NCBI GenBank assembly: GCA_964441025.1
Contig: CAYTXG010000013.1
Coordinates: forward strand, 1 to 55,113
Direction: 5' to 3'
Length of the DNA stretch: 55,113 bases
Source of the DNA: JAAZIN01 sp964441025
GTDB taxonomy: Bacteria; Bacillota; Dethiobacteria; DTU022
The translations under genes and the position numbers were made by a program. The notes beneath the pieces were generated by a model that searched no databases, was not told the origin of the DNA, and saw nothing but the letters and a program-made list of their open reading frames with translations. Positions 36,807 to 45,014 of this stretch are shown one piece after another. Numbering within the stretch: position 1 is the first letter of the stretch; every line of letters starts with the position of its first letter.

Positions 36807-37153
36807 TCATGATCAATGACATTACCTGCTACGGCTACCACGGAGCCCTGCCCGAAGAGCAGGTACTGGGGCAAGAATTTCGGGTGAGCCTTGAGCTCAG
36901 CCTTGGTACCGCCGCTCCGCAAGATGATCTACTTTCGCAAACTGTTGATTACCGCTGCGCGGTGGATACAGTCCGCAGGATCATGGAAGGCCCGTCACGG
37001 CGCCTTCTGGAGACGCTGGCCGAAGAGATTGCTACTGATATTCTGGCTTTACCCGGCGTGGAAGAGGTCAGGATCCGCCTCTGCAAGGTTCACCCACCCA
37101 TCCCCGCAGTCAGGGGCGGCGTGGCGGTGGTAATTAGCAGGCAGAGGGGGTAA
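36794..37153 (+). CDS. folB: Dihydroneopterin aldolase
   Basis: FolB cleaves 7,8-dihydroneopterin to 6-hydroxymethyl-7,8-dihydropterin and glycolaldehyde. Seen are YGYHGALPEEQVLGQEFRVS with the active-site Tyr and Glu, TVDYRCAVDTVR, LLETLAEEIATDIL, and the C-terminal VRIRLCKVHPPIPA with the catalytic Lys. 119 residues is normal. It overlaps folP by 13 bp and ends 6 bp before folK. Confidence 0.95.
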   Translation: MAAVIMINDITCYGYHGALPEEQVLGQEFRVSLELSLGTAAPQDDLLSQTVDYRCAVDTVRRIMEGPSRRLLETLAEEIATDILALPGVEEVRIRLCKVHPPIPAVRGGVAVVISRQRG

Positions 37154-37159
37154 GCAGGC

Positions 37160-37672
37160 ATGGCCGCCGCCTGGATCAGCCTTGGCTCAAATCTGGGAGA
37201 CCGCAATGCATATTTGAAAGAAGCCCTGCTCCGGTTGGAGCGCGAACCGGTTTCGCTCCATGCGGTGTCCCCCATTTATGAAACAGCCCCAGTGGGCGGC
37301 CCCCGGCAGAGCTTTTATCTGAATGCCTGCGCCTCTATTATAACAACTCTATCCCCGGTGAAGCTGCTGCGCATGCTTCAGCAGATCGAGATTGACCTGG
37401 GAAGAGTGCGCAGAGAGCATTGGGGAGCGCGAACAATCGATCTTGACCTGCTTGTCTGCGGCGGGGTGATCATGCACACTCCCCTTCTGGAACTCCCCCA
37501 TCCGCGGTTGGCGGAGCGCTGCTTTGTCCTTCAGCCACTTTCAGACATCGCCCCGGACCTGCTCATCCCCGGAACGGGTAAGACTGTCCGGGATCTGCTT
37601 GAAAAACATCCTTCCAGGGAAGGGGTCAAGCTGTACCGGGATTCCTGGTACTGTTTATCGCCAGCGAGGTAG
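37160..37672 (+). CDS. folK: 6-hydroxymethyl-7,8-dihydropterin pyrophosphokinase
   Basis: FolK pyrophosphorylates hydroxymethyl-dihydropterin with ATP, giving the FolP substrate. Motifs: ISLGSNLGDRNAYL, the ETAPVGGPRQSFYLNACASI region, LGRVRREHWGARTIDLDLLV (ATP and Mg) and LELPHPRLAERCFVLQPL. 170 residues. It is the last gene of the operon and convergent with fhs. The 162 bp between them hold no clear terminator. Confidence 0.96.
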   Translation: MAAAWISLGSNLGDRNAYLKEALLRLEREPVSLHAVSPIYETAPVGGPRQSFYLNACASIITTLSPVKLLRMLQQIEIDLGRVRREHWGARTIDLDLLVCGGVIMHTPLLELPHPRLAERCFVLQPLSDIAPDLLIPGTGKTVRDLLEKHPSREGVKLYRDSWYCLSPAR

Positions 37673-37834
37673 AAACATGCCCTGATTCTGGCGAGGAGGT
37701 CCGCACCGGCAAAGTTGCCGCGCCTGCCGCCTGCCGGGACAGCGCGCAGAAAAAAGCTGCGGGGACCGTTCCTCTGGAGCAGCCCCCACAACAGATTGGC
37801 GCTATGTATCTTTTATTCTCTCTTTTTCTTCCCG

Positions 37835-39598
37835 CTAGAACAGGCCCTTAACCTTGCCCGTCTCCACATCAACGTCAACATTCATAAAAGCCGGGTTGGC
37901 GGCCGTGCCGGGCATAAGTGAAATCGCTCCGGCCACGGGCACTACAAAACCGGCTCCGCCGTAAGTCAAAATATCCCTGATGTAGAGCTTCCATCCCTTG
38001 GGCACCCCCTTGATAAGGGGATCATCGGAGAGACTGAGGTGAGTCTTCACCATGCAGGTACCGAGTTTCTGCATTGCAGGGTCCTGCTCCATCCGCTTTG
38101 CCTTCTCCAGGGCCACCGGCGAATATTCTGCGCCGTCGGCGCCGTAAACCTCCCTGGCAATGAGATCGATCCGTTCGCGCAGCGGGGTCTCCAGCTCATA
38201 GAGGAAACGGAAATTGCTGGGCTCGTTGCAGGCGTCAATAACTGCATCAGCCAGCTCAAGGGCACCCTCGCTGCCGTACTGCCAGTGCTTCGAGAGGGCC
38301 ACCCTTGCTCCAGCCTTCTCGGCAAGGCGGCGGACCAGCTTGATTTCGTTGTCCGTATCGGTATGAAATGCATTGATGCACACAACAGGGTTGATCCCTG
38401 CTTTTTTCACCGTGTTGATATGGTGAATCAGGTTTTCGCAGCCCGCTTCCACCCATTCGATGTGCTCCTCGGTGTAAGCTGGATCAAGCGGCTGGCCGGG
38501 CAGCGGCAGCGGCGCCCCACCGTGACACTTGAGGGCGCGGATGGTAGCCACGATGACTGCGCAATGCGGAGTCAGGCCCGATTCACGGCACTTGATATTC
38601 CAGAATTTCTCAAATCCGATATCTGCGGCAAAACCCGACTCGGTCAGTACGTAGTCGGAGAGCTTGAGCGCCACCCTGTCTGCGATAATCGAAGACTGGC
38701 CAACAGCGATATTGGCAAAGGGGCCGGCATGGACAAAGGTGGGCTGTCCTTCAAGGGTCTGCATCAGGTTCGGGTTGATTGCCTCCACCATCCAGGCGGT
38801 CATCGCCCCGGCTACACCAAGATCTTCCGTGGTAATGGGAGTGCCGCGCTTGTCATAGGCGACCACAATACCGCCCATCCTCCTGCGCATATCCTCCATA
38901 TCCTTGGCCATGGCCAGAATAGCCATAACTTCGGAGGAGACGGCAATGGCAAACCCGGAGCTCATCATTAAGCCGTCTTTCCTGGTCCCCAAGCCGATGG
39001 TAATATTACGCAGGGCTTGAGCGCAGAAGTCGATGATCCATTTCATCTCCACGTTGCGCGGGTCAATGTTCAGGCGTTCCAGTCCCCTGCGCTTGAGAAA
39101 GGCATCGGTAGCGTTGAACTCGTGCTGCAGGCGCGAAGTTACCGCAACCATGGCCAGGTTGTGGGCATTCATCACGGCATTTATGTCGCCCGTCAAACCA
39201 AGAGAAAAGGGAGTTAAAGGGATGCACTGGGACAGCCCGCCGCCGGCTGCAGAACCTTTCACATTCATCGTCGGCCCGCCGGAAGGCTGGCGAATGGTGG
39301 CAAAGACATTTTTACCCCGTTTCCCCATCCCCTGGGCCAGGCCCATGGTGGTGGTTGACTTTCCTTCACCCAGCGGCGTGGGAGTAATCGCTGTTACATT
39401 GATATATTTGCCGTCGGGTCTGTCCTTCAAGCGATTCAAAACTTTCTTGTAATCAACCTTCGCAACGTAATGTCCATGCGGTAAGAGTTCTTCCTTCTCC
39501 AGGCCCAGCTCTTCCGCCAACTGGTAAACCGTTTTCATGGTGGCCTCAGCCGCCTCGGCTATTTCCCAGTCGGCATATTTTGTTGGATCCAACGCCAT
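37835..39598 (-). CDS. fhs: Formate-tetrahydrofolate ligase
   Basis: Fhs uses ATP to form 10-formyl-tetrahydrofolate from formate. It feeds purine synthesis or runs in the methyl branch of the Wood-Ljungdahl and amino-acid fermentation pathways. The P-loop is TPTPLGEGKSTTTMGLAQ (about 72-89), followed by RQPSGGPTMNVKGSAAGGG, GDINAVMNAHNL and CINAFHTDTDNE. The length of 587 residues is slightly above the usual 555-560, due to the N-terminal end. The ATG at 39598 follows GAAGGAGG. Upstream 39599-39716 is AT-rich with a TTATGCATAA palindrome but no clear promoter. Confidence 0.96.
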   Translation of the reverse strand: MALDPTKYADWEIAEAAEATMKTVYQLAEELGLEKEELLPHGHYVAKVDYKKVLNRLKDRPDGKYINVTAITPTPLGEGKSTTTMGLAQGMGKRGKNVFATIRQPSGGPTMNVKGSAAGGGLSQCIPLTPFSLGLTGDINAVMNAHNLAMVAVTSRLQHEFNATDAFLKRRGLERLNIDPRNVEMKWIIDFCAQALRNITIGLGTRKDGLMMSSGFAIAVSSEVMAILAMAKDMEDMRRRMGGIVVAYDKRGTPITTEDLGVAGAMTAWMVEAINPNLMQTLEGQPTFVHAGPFANIAVGQSSIIADRVALKLSDYVLTESGFAADIGFEKFWNIKCRESGLTPHCAVIVATIRALKCHGGAPLPLPGQPLDPAYTEEHIEWVEAGCENLIHHINTVKKAGINPVVCINAFHTDTDNEIKLVRRLAEKAGARVALSKHWQYGSEGALELADAVIDACNEPSNFRFLYELETPLRERIDLIAREVYGADGAEYSPVALEKAKRMEQDPAMQKLGTCMVKTHLSLSDDPLIKGVPKGWKLYIRDILTYGGAGFVVPVAGAISLMPGTAANPAFMNVDVDVETGKVKGLF

Positions 39599-39716
39599 AA
39601 AAAAACCTCCTTCAATAAATTTACTTAATTTTTAACCTAACCTCCCGCTTTCTCTTCTTTATGCATAAGCTATTCCACAAATTAGTTTTAATTCCTGCAT
39701 CAAGTTAATTAATTCA

Positions 39717-40688
39717 CTAATTTTTTAAATCTTTGAACGAAGGGATACCGGCCAGAGAATGAGCGGTCAATACAGCTCTTTCCACTGCGCCGGCAACCGC
39801 TTCTGCGGCCAGTGTGCCGGCCAGACTGACGTCGGCCTTTTCCTCCCCCCTGGAAAGGGCAAAGATAGTATCTCCGTCCCACATGGTGTGCACAGGCCAG
39901 ATCGAGCGAGCCAGCCCATTGTGCGCCATCACGGCAATTTTGCACAGCTCCTCCCGGGAGAAATAACCGTTCGTGACCACTACGCCCAGGGTCGTATTAC
40001 CCGGGAAATCGCCGCCGCCACAGCCTGCCATGAGGGCGGCTGTGCACTCCATGGCCCCTGTCGCTGGATTCCGCGGGCCGGCCAGCTGTTTTCCCCGCCT
40101 GTCAAAGATATCTCCAAAAGCATTTACCGCCACAAGGGCGGCAACAACAAGGCTGCCGCAGCAGCGCGATGCGCTGCCCTGTCCGGACTTAACAGCTTGC
40201 AGCGGCCCGTACAGCTTGCCCACAGTAGCTCCTGTTCCCGCCCCCACGGAACCTTCCGGCACCGGTCCCGCTGAAGCGTCCAGACAGGCCCGGTAGCCCA
40301 TCTCCGCATCGGGCCGGACGCTCGCATCGCCGATGAAGAGGTCAAAGAGAATTGCCGCCGGAACTATCGGTATGCGCAGCGTCCCGGTAAGATAACCCCG
40401 CCCCCGTTCTTCAAGATAGCGCATCACGCCGCCGGCAGCATCCAGGCCGAAAGCGCTGCCGCCCGCCAGGACGACAGCCTGGACCTCCTGGACCAGCTGC
40501 GCGGGTCGCAGCAGGGCGGTTTCCCTCGTTCCCGGAGCCGAACCCCGCACATCCACCGCGGCGCGGGCTCCTTCTTCAACAAGGACCACAGTCACCCCTG
40601 TCGCCGCCTCTAGATCGCTGCAGACGCCAACTTTAACGCCTTCGATATCGGTTATCCCACCTGATGTCTCACCCGCCTTCCTGATCAA
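39717..40688 (-). CDS. P1/DmpA-type self-processing hydrolase (peptidase S58 family)
   Basis: This 323-residue protein matches the P1 peptidases, which are made as a single chain and cut themselves into two subunits. The N-terminal block GGITDIEGVKVGVCSD and the conserved LAGGSAFGLDAAGGVMRYLE are clear. The cleavage point should be before Thr232 in FPGNTTLGVVVTN, giving a new N-terminal Thr nucleophile. That Asn-Thr pattern resembles NylC-type enzymes rather than DmpA, which uses Ser. The natural substrate is unknown. The TTG at 40688 has only a weak ribosome binding site. It begins just past the ftsH terminator. Confidence 0.85.
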   Translation of the reverse strand: MIRKAGETSGGITDIEGVKVGVCSDLEAATGVTVVLVEEGARAAVDVRGSAPGTRETALLRPAQLVQEVQAVVLAGGSAFGLDAAGGVMRYLEERGRGYLTGTLRIPIVPAAILFDLFIGDASVRPDAEMGYRACLDASAGPVPEGSVGAGTGATVGKLYGPLQAVKSGQGSASRCCGSLVVAALVAVNAFGDIFDRRGKQLAGPRNPATGAMECTAALMAGCGGGDFPGNTTLGVVVTNGYFSREELCKIAVMAHNGLARSIWPVHTMWDGDTIFALSRGEEKADVSLAGTLAAEAVAGAVERAVLTAHSLAGIPSFKDLKN

Positions 40689-40700
40689 CTCTTTTATTCG

Positions 40701-40728
40701 AAAAAAAAGCTGCCCCGTGGGGCAGCTT
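40701..40728 (-). terminator. Intrinsic terminator of ftsH
   Basis: AAGCTGCCCC and GGGGCAGCTT form a perfect 10-bp stem with a 2-nt loop, followed on the minus strand by a run of eight T. It starts 9 nt after the ftsH stop and separates ftsH from the P1 hydrolase gene. Confidence 0.92.
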
Positions 40729-40736
40729 CACTATTT

Positions 40737-42701
40737 TCAGGTGGGCTCCTTGGAGCCTTCAGCCCTTTCACCGCGGTGAAAAGAGGTGCAGGGGCGGACC
40801 TTGGCTTCCCCGGCCGCTGTTTTCTCCGCACGGCGTTCCGGGCGAACTGCACCGCCCGTTAATGAGCCGGCCGCTTTTTCTTTTTCGCTCCGTTCGGCTT
40901 CCAGTTCGGCCAGGCTCCTCCCTTCAACAAGAGCGGTAATCTCTTCAGCATCCAGTGTCTCTTTCTCCAGAAGCGCCGCGGCGATCAGATCGAGTTTATC
41001 CCGATTTCCCTCCAGAATCTCCCTGGCCCGTTCATAGCACTGATCAATGGTCCGACGTATTTCATGATCGATCGCTTTGGCAATCTCTTCACTGTAATCC
41101 CGATCCCGGGCGATATCCCTGCCCAGAAATACCTGATCCTGCTTGTGCCCCAGGGTAATGGGACCGAGCGAATCGCTCATGCCATACTCCATGACCATCT
41201 GGCGGACAATGGATGTGGCTCTTTCCAAATCATTCTGCGCCCCTGTGCTGATCTCATCGAGGACCACTTTCTCCGCCACTCTACCGGCCAGCAGGGTAGT
41301 AACACGATCCAGAAGTTCGGAACGAGTCATGAAGTAGCGATCTTCTTCCGGAAGCATGAGTGTATAGCCGCCGGCCCGCCCGCGCGGAATAATTGAAACC
41401 TTGTGCACCGGATCGGTATGGGGCAGCAGGTAGCCCACAAGGGCATGTCCGGCTTCGTGAAAAGAAACAATCTTCTTTTCAAATTCGCTGATGACGCGGC
41501 TCCGTTTCTGCGTACCGGCTATAACCCGTTCAACAGCCTCTTCGATCTCGTTTTTACCGACGCGCTTCCCACCGATGCGCGCCGTCAGCAGCGCCGCTTC
41601 ATTGACTACGTTTTCCAGATCTGCTCCGGTAAAACCGGGGGTGGCCCGGGCAATATCCCGCAGGCTAACCTCATCGGCCAGCGGCTTGTTCCGGGTGTGC
41701 ACCTTTAAAATCTCTTCGCGCCCTTTAACATCAGGCACCCCCACAGCAATCTCACGGTCAAAACGGCCGGGGCGCAGCAAAGCCGGGTCCAAAATATCAG
41801 GACGGTTTGTCGCCGCCAGAATAATAATCCCTTCATTCACATCAAAACCGTCCATCTCCACCAGGAGCTGATTCAAGGTCTGCTCCCGTTCATCATGGCC
41901 TCCGCCCAGGCCGGCACCACGCTGTCGCCCCACCGCATCAATTTCATCGATAAATACGATACAGGGCGAGTTCTTTTTTGCATTTTCAAAAAGGTCGCGC
42001 ACACGCGAAGCTCCCACCCCCACAAACATCTCCACAAAATCTGAGCCGCTGATGCTGAAAAATGGCACTCCTGCCTCCCCGGCCACCGCCCGGGCAAGCA
42101 GCGTCTTCCCTGTTCCAGGCGGCCCTACGAGCAGGATCCCCTTGGGGATACGCGCTCCCAGCTCAATATACTTGCGGGGATCACCCAGAAAGTCAACCAC
42201 CTCGGCCAGCTCGGCTTTCTCCTCGTCAGCCCCGGCAACATCGTTGAAAGTAACTTTTTTCCTGTCGCCTTCATGAAGCCGGGCCCGGCTTTTCCCAAAA
42301 TTCATCACTCTGTTGCCGCCGCCCTGCGTTTGCTGCATAAAAAAGAAAAAAAGGCCGAAAAGCAAAAGAAAGGGGATGGCGTAAGTGAGAGCTGTTTGCC
42401 ACCAGCTGGGGCCCCGCGGCGGGTTGGTCTCATACAGGATATTCTTTTCCAGAAGGAGGTCGCTCAAACTATGATCAGCCGGACGGGTCGAAACCACATC
42501 CTGGCCATCGTTCAACTCAGCTTCGATCTCGTCGCCATAGACAATCACTTTTTTGACCCTGCCTTTTTCAACATGCTCGATAAAATCATTGTAGGGAATC
42601 CGTTCAGGAGCAGACCCGCTGTTATAAAGCAATCTCATCCCGAAAAAGAAAAGCAGGGCAATAATCAGGTAGAACATTATTTGGCGTCTAAAAGAGGGCA
42701 A
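40737..42701 (-). CDS. ftsH: ATP-dependent zinc metalloprotease FtsH
   Basis: FtsH is a membrane AAA+ protease for quality control and regulated turnover. It has two membrane helices (about 8-24 and 105-122) around an extracytoplasmic domain, Walker A GPPGTGKT (193-200), Walker B CIVFIDEIDAVG and the second region of homology AATNRPDILDPALLRPGRFD. The zinc site is HEAGH (415-419) with the third ligand further on. The C-terminal 50 residues are charged and variable. The TTG at 42701 has GGAGG 9 nt upstream. As in Bacillus, it follows tilS and hpt. Confidence 0.97.
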   Translation of the reverse strand: MPSFRRQIMFYLIIALLFFFGMRLLYNSGSAPERIPYNDFIEHVEKGRVKKVIVYGDEIEAELNDGQDVVSTRPADHSLSDLLLEKNILYETNPPRGPSWWQTALTYAIPFLLLFGLFFFFMQQTQGGGNRVMNFGKSRARLHEGDRKKVTFNDVAGADEEKAELAEVVDFLGDPRKYIELGARIPKGILLVGPPGTGKTLLARAVAGEAGVPFFSISGSDFVEMFVGVGASRVRDLFENAKKNSPCIVFIDEIDAVGRQRGAGLGGGHDEREQTLNQLLVEMDGFDVNEGIIILAATNRPDILDPALLRPGRFDREIAVGVPDVKGREEILKVHTRNKPLADEVSLRDIARATPGFTGADLENVVNEAALLTARIGGKRVGKNEIEEAVERVIAGTQKRSRVISEFEKKIVSFHEAGHALVGYLLPHTDPVHKVSIIPRGRAGGYTLMLPEEDRYFMTRSELLDRVTTLLAGRVAEKVVLDEISTGAQNDLERATSIVRQMVMEYGMSDSLGPITLGHKQDQVFLGRDIARDRDYSEEIAKAIDHEIRRTIDQCYERAREILEGNRDKLDLIAAALLEKETLDAEEITALVEGRSLAELEAERSEKEKAAGSLTGGAVRPERRAEKTAAGEAKVRPCTSFHRGERAEGSKEPT

Positions 42702-42804
42702 TTCTAATACCTCCTCTCCACAGCAGCATCGGATTTTTCGCTATTTCATTCTAACATACCGTATTCCCATAGGCAACAGAGCCGCTTTCCAACGACTGTG
42801 CAGG

Positions 42805-43335
42805 CTAGGATTCCGGGGATAAAATATATACACCCGGCAGTTGGCGGTAGTCTTCATTGTAGTCAAGACCGTAGCCGATGACAAAATGATCGGGTATTTC
42901 GAAGCCGCAATAATCGGGAACACATTCCACCAGCCGCCTGGCCGGCTTATCAAGGAGCGTGACCACTTTAAGCGATCGCGGCTGCCGGCTGAGCAGGTTT
43001 TTGCACAGGTATTTTAAAGTCAAGCCGGTATCAACAATATCCTCCACAATAAGGACATCTTTACCCTTGATGCTGCTGTCAAGATCTTTCAGGATCCGGA
43101 CCACGCCCGAAGAAACAGTATCGGTCCCATAACTGGAGACGGCAATAAAATCGATCTCCACCGGTATTTTCAGGCGCCGCATCAGATCGCCGGCAAAGAT
43201 CATCGCCCCCTTGAGTACACAAACAAGGAGCAGCTTTTTCCCTTCATATGCAGCCGATATCTCCCCGGCAAGTTCCGTCACTCTCCTGGCAATAGTCTTT
43301 TCATCAATCAATATTTTGCAGTTTTCAATCTCCAT
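42805..43335 (-). CDS. hpt: Hypoxanthine phosphoribosyltransferase
   Basis: Hpt salvages hypoxanthine and guanine with PRPP. The PRPP loop is DVLIVEDIVDTGLTLKYL (about 93-110), and VCVLKGAMIFAGDLMRR and the C-terminal DHFVIGYGLDYNEDYRQLP complete the site. 176 residues. It overlaps the end of tilS by 11 bp and precedes ftsH by 103 bp, the conserved tilS-hpt-ftsH order. Confidence 0.96.
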   Translation of the reverse strand: MEIENCKILIDEKTIARRVTELAGEISAAYEGKKLLLVCVLKGAMIFAGDLMRRLKIPVEIDFIAVSSYGTDTVSSGVVRILKDLDSSIKGKDVLIVEDIVDTGLTLKYLCKNLLSRQPRSLKVVTLLDKPARRLVECVPDYCGFEIPDHFVIGYGLDYNEDYRQLPGVYILSPES

Positions 43336-44743
43336 CGGAGCCCCTCCCCTGCATCGAGTTTTTTAATTCCAAAACAAGAACATTTTTTGTTTTGCCGGTA
43401 ATGCGGTATGGATGGGCAATGCGCTCTCCCGCCACCCAGACCACCTTGCTGCCGGAAGTTACCAGCAGGTAATCGTCCCGCCGGTGGCGGGGGATTTTCC
43501 GGTCGATGAAATAATCTTTCAGCTTTTTTGAGCCCGGGGCCCCCTGGGGGTGAAAGCGCGCCCCGGGCCAGCGGGAGCGAAGGGCAAGGGGACCGGGCAG
43601 GGAATCATAATCCAGATAAGCCTGGTGGGGCTGCGGCGGCCACACCAGCCCGCCCGGACCCAAAAGGTGCGCCTCCATTCGGATTCGCCTGTCCGGGAGA
43701 TAGGTGCAGCCGGGGATCTGCAGTGATATGTCCGAAAAGCGCTTTCCCTGCTCTAACCTCCCTGGTGACAGGATTATCTGTTCATAACTGGTGCAGGCCT
43801 GTGCGCCGCCCGGAAGCAGCAGCACCCGTGCCGGGCCCGGTTTCTCTGCAAGCTGCAGCAGCTGATCGACATGGCGCCGGCTCAGACTCCTGCCCGGAAC
43901 GAATTTCAAAAGCGCCCGGTAGGCAATACGCCCGCGCAGCGCCCCGGGAAGCGCATTAAAAGCAGATCTCTTGACGATGAGCTGCTTATTATTCCACCGG
44001 GCCAGCTCCGAAAATTTTATCTGAGCCTTCGCTCCAAGAAAGGCCCGATCCGCCGCCACCAGCGAGGCCAGCTGGGCCAGGGAAAATCTCAGATTTGGAT
44101 TGTATCTATCCTCAAGATAAGGAATCAGCTCCAGGCGGATCCGGTTGCGGGTATAATCTGTTTTCAAGTTGCTTGCGTCGCGGGCGGGCTCCAGTTTCTG
44201 CTCCAGGCAGTAACGCTCAATCTCCAGGCGCGAGGTGCCCAGCAAGGGGCGGATCAGCTCTACCGGCCCATAATTCCGCCGGGGCAGAATCCCGGCCAGC
44301 CCGTCGGGGCCTGTGCCTCTGAGGAGGTTAAACAAAACTGTTTCTGCCTGGTCGTCAAGCTGTTGGCCCAGGGCGATTTTACCGGCTCCGTGCTTTTTGG
44401 CCGCCTCCAGCAAAAAACGAAAACGAACGATCCGGGATGCTTCAGAAGCGGAGACTCTCCGTCCGGACCGGTAAGCGGGAACATCAACGGCCGCCCCTTC
44501 GAAAGGCAACGCCCAGGATGCAGCCAGGCTGCGCACAGTCTCCGCCTCATGCCTGGCCTCGGGCCTGATCCGGTGATCCAGGTGCGCAATGATCAGGCTC
44601 AGATCATAGCGCGGGGCCAGCGCGCGCAAGACGTGGAGAAGGCAAAGCGAATCAGGCCCCCCCGATACGGCAACCAGCAGGCGGTCGCCCTTCTGAAGAA
44701 GCCGGTGCCGCTCAATATAGCGGGCCACCTTCTCGACTAGCAT
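43325..44743 (-). CDS. tilS: tRNA(Ile)-lysidine synthase
   Basis: TilS adds lysine to C34 of the tRNA-Ile with a CAU anticodon, changing it to read AUA. The ATP-pyrophosphatase loop is LVAVSGGPDSLCLLHVL (about 23-39). The domain also has LDHRIRPEARHEAETV, GQQLDDQAETVLFNLLRGTG and the tail VAGERIAHPYRITGKTKNVL. 472 residues, full length with the C-terminal tRNA-binding domains. The gene overlaps hpt by 11 bp. A possible extended -10 (TGGTAAAAT, minus strand, 44907-44915) lies upstream. Confidence 0.96.
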   Translation of the reverse strand: MLVEKVARYIERHRLLQKGDRLLVAVSGGPDSLCLLHVLRALAPRYDLSLIIAHLDHRIRPEARHEAETVRSLAASWALPFEGAAVDVPAYRSGRRVSASEASRIVRFRFLLEAAKKHGAGKIALGQQLDDQAETVLFNLLRGTGPDGLAGILPRRNYGPVELIRPLLGTSRLEIERYCLEQKLEPARDASNLKTDYTRNRIRLELIPYLEDRYNPNLRFSLAQLASLVAADRAFLGAKAQIKFSELARWNNKQLIVKRSAFNALPGALRGRIAYRALLKFVPGRSLSRRHVDQLLQLAEKPGPARVLLLPGGAQACTSYEQIILSPGRLEQGKRFSDISLQIPGCTYLPDRRIRMEAHLLGPGGLVWPPQPHQAYLDYDSLPGPLALRSRWPGARFHPQGAPGSKKLKDYFIDRKIPRHRRDDYLLVTSGSKVVWVAGERIAHPYRITGKTKNVLVLELKNSMQGRGSDGD

Positions 44744-44943
44744 GGCTCATGCACAGCCGCCGGCAAGGAGCACCCCGCCCCTACATTTACAGGCATAGCA
44801 CTACGCAAATATTCCAAGGCATGCACACTCCGTTTTCTTCCTCCAACTTCCCGTTTCCAATTTGCCAGGCATACCCGGCATACGCTGATTGGCTGTCTCT
44901 ATTTATATTTTACCATAGTATGGACGCCGGAGATAAAATTTAA

Positions 44944-44983
44944 AAGATGCAACCGCTGAACCCTCGTTCAGCAGCTGCATCTT
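44944..44983 (-). terminator. Intrinsic terminator of spoIIE
   Basis: AAGATGCA...GCTGAA pairs with TTCAGC...TGCATCTT around a small internal loop and a 6-nt apical loop. On the minus strand TTTTAAATTTT follows, and the plus strand also has GTTTTT, so it may act both ways. It lies 31 nt after the spoIIE stop. Confidence 0.8.
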
Positions 44984-45014
44984 GTTTTTCCCCGGTGATG
45001 AACACGCTTTTCAG

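Noticed and set aside
38039..38971. 310-codon frame antisense to fhs
   Set aside because: Shadow of the formate-tetrahydrofolate ligase gene.
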